The position numbers and the translations under genes are program-made. A DNA stretch of 64,000 nt from Kutzneria sp. CA-103260 (GTDB lineage Bacteria > Actinomycetota > Actinomycetes > Mycobacteriales > Pseudonocardiaceae): the NCBI RefSeq assembly GCF_018263855.1, contig NZ_CP073318.1, positions 10,974,001 through 11,038,000 of the forward strand, in the 5' to 3' direction. This document shows positions 62,412-64,000 of this stretch, one piece after another (position 1 is the first letter of the stretch; each line of letters begins with the position of its first letter). A model generated the notes under the pieces. That model worked only from the letters and a program-made list of their open reading frames with translations. It was not told the DNA's origin and did not search any database.

Positions 62412-62906
62412 GTGCGATGCCCGTTCTGTCGGCATCCGGACTCCCGGGTGGTGGACTCGCGGGAGGTCGAGGAGGGCCAGGCGATCCGCCGGCGCCGCTC
62501 GTGCTCCCAGTGCAGCCGTCGGTTCACCACCGTCGAGGAGGCGGTGCTGGCCGTGGTCAAGCGGTCCGGGGTCACCGAGCCGTTCAGCCGGGACAAGGTC
62601 GTCACCGGCGTCCGACGCGCCTGCCAGGGGCGACCCGTCGACGAGGACGCCCTGCAGCAACTCGCGCAGCGGGTCGAGGAGTCGATCCGCTCCACCGGCT
62701 GCGCCGAGATCCCCAGTCACGAGGTCGGGCTGGCCATCCTGGGCCCGCTGCGTGACCTGGACGGAGTCGCCTACCTGCGCTTCGCCAGCGTCTACCGCTC
62801 GTTCTCCTCGGTCGAGGACTTCGAGAAGGAGATCGCTGAGCTGAAACGCGCGGAGCAGATACCAACTGGGCAGATGCCAGCTGGTCAGGAGCCAGCCGCC
62901 GAATAG
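62412..62906 (+). CDS. nrdR: Transcriptional repressor NrdR
   Basis: 164-residue regulator of ribonucleotide reductase genes. GTG start after GGGAGGGGG. Zinc ribbon with CPFC near residue 3 and CSQC near residue 31, RRRRSCSQCSRRFTT. The ATP-cone domain (about 48-140) begins VVKRSGVTEPFSRDK and senses ATP/dATP. A short Gln/Pro-rich tail (QIPTGQMPAGQEPAAE) is extra. It is followed by nrdJ, its expected target. Confidence 0.96.
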   Translation: MRCPFCRHPDSRVVDSREVEEGQAIRRRRSCSQCSRRFTTVEEAVLAVVKRSGVTEPFSRDKVVTGVRRACQGRPVDEDALQQLAQRVEESIRSTGCAEIPSHEVGLAILGPLRDLDGVAYLRFASVYRSFSSVEDFEKEIAELKRAEQIPTGQMPAGQEPAAE

Positions 62907-62987
62907 ATGACCAGACGCAGGTTTCGCCGTCCCGTGCTCGGGGCGGCCATGTTGACGCGCAAGAAAACGGAACGAGAGGGCACGGTC

Positions 62988-64000
<1,013 letters not shown>

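Overview
The window is high-GC actinomycete DNA with strong GC bias at third codon positions, many GTG starts and no tRNA, rRNA, CRISPR array or insertion sequence that I can see. The order recA-recX ... miaB-(Rv2732c type)-(DUF349)-(Rv2728c type)-miaA-dapF ... hflX ... lexA-(LysM/chiZ type)-nrdR-nrdJ matches the conserved mycobacterial recA-to-nrdR region. Gene content such as the Sdh1 set, gluABCD, cbtBA and the qsu-type genes points to a Pseudonocardiales-like genus. That placement is an inference from gene order and protein character, not from a database search.

Layout. 1-10.5 kb: 5' part of an Lhr-type helicase, a secreted GH18 chitinase with a DasR-like operator, a SigD/ShbA-type sigma factor, a membrane-anchored Hsp70-like protein with an MFS gene, and a secreted GH27 alpha-galactosidase. 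10.5-15.4 kb: a shikimate/quinate catabolic cluster (MHS transporter, TetR regulator, shikimate dehydrogenase, QsuB-type dehydroshikimate dehydratase) whose two outward promoters share a 22-bp box. 15.4-17.2 kb: cobalt uptake operon cbtB-cbtA-phosphatase behind a cobalamin riboswitch. 17.2-19.5 kb: folD with a cyclodeaminase-like gene, then a region of degenerate repeats. 19.6-21.6 kb: DUF3046 gene, recA (SOS box), recX. 21.9-28 kb: two small genes, a HAD phosphatase, and a three-gene operon of an unusual PEP/pyruvate-dikinase-like protein plus two MFS transporters. 28-32.5 kb: secreted PQQ-type sugar dehydrogenase and the Entner-Doudoroff genes edd-eda. 32.8-36.7 kb: succinate dehydrogenase operon. 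36.7-41.2 kb: a solitary glutamate-type binding lipoprotein and gluABCD. 41.5-44.6 kb: response regulator, histidine kinase and TAXI binding lipoprotein. 44.7-50.7 kb: miaB to dapF. 50.8-58.9 kb: accessory insertion between dapF and hflX holding a methyltransferase, a terpene-cyclase-fold protein, a patatin-Baeyer-Villiger-monooxygenase-SDR operon with a TetR gene, and an MFS/ArsR pair. 59-64 kb: hflX, tatA, lexA, LysM protein, nrdR and nrdJ (cut by the right edge).

How the parts work together. Three SOS boxes (recA, lexA, LysM gene) put DNA-damage response and division arrest under LexA. Cobalt uptake under B12 control and a B12-dependent ribonucleotide reductase under NrdR-like boxes form a cobalamin-DNA synthesis axis. 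Chitinase, alpha-galactosidase, sugar dehydrogenase, Entner-Doudoroff and shikimate catabolism genes fit a soil saprophyte using plant and fungal polymers. Many genes overlap by ATGA or GTGA, showing translational coupling. Convergent genes are separated by very long, near-perfect inverted repeats that are probably bidirectional terminators.
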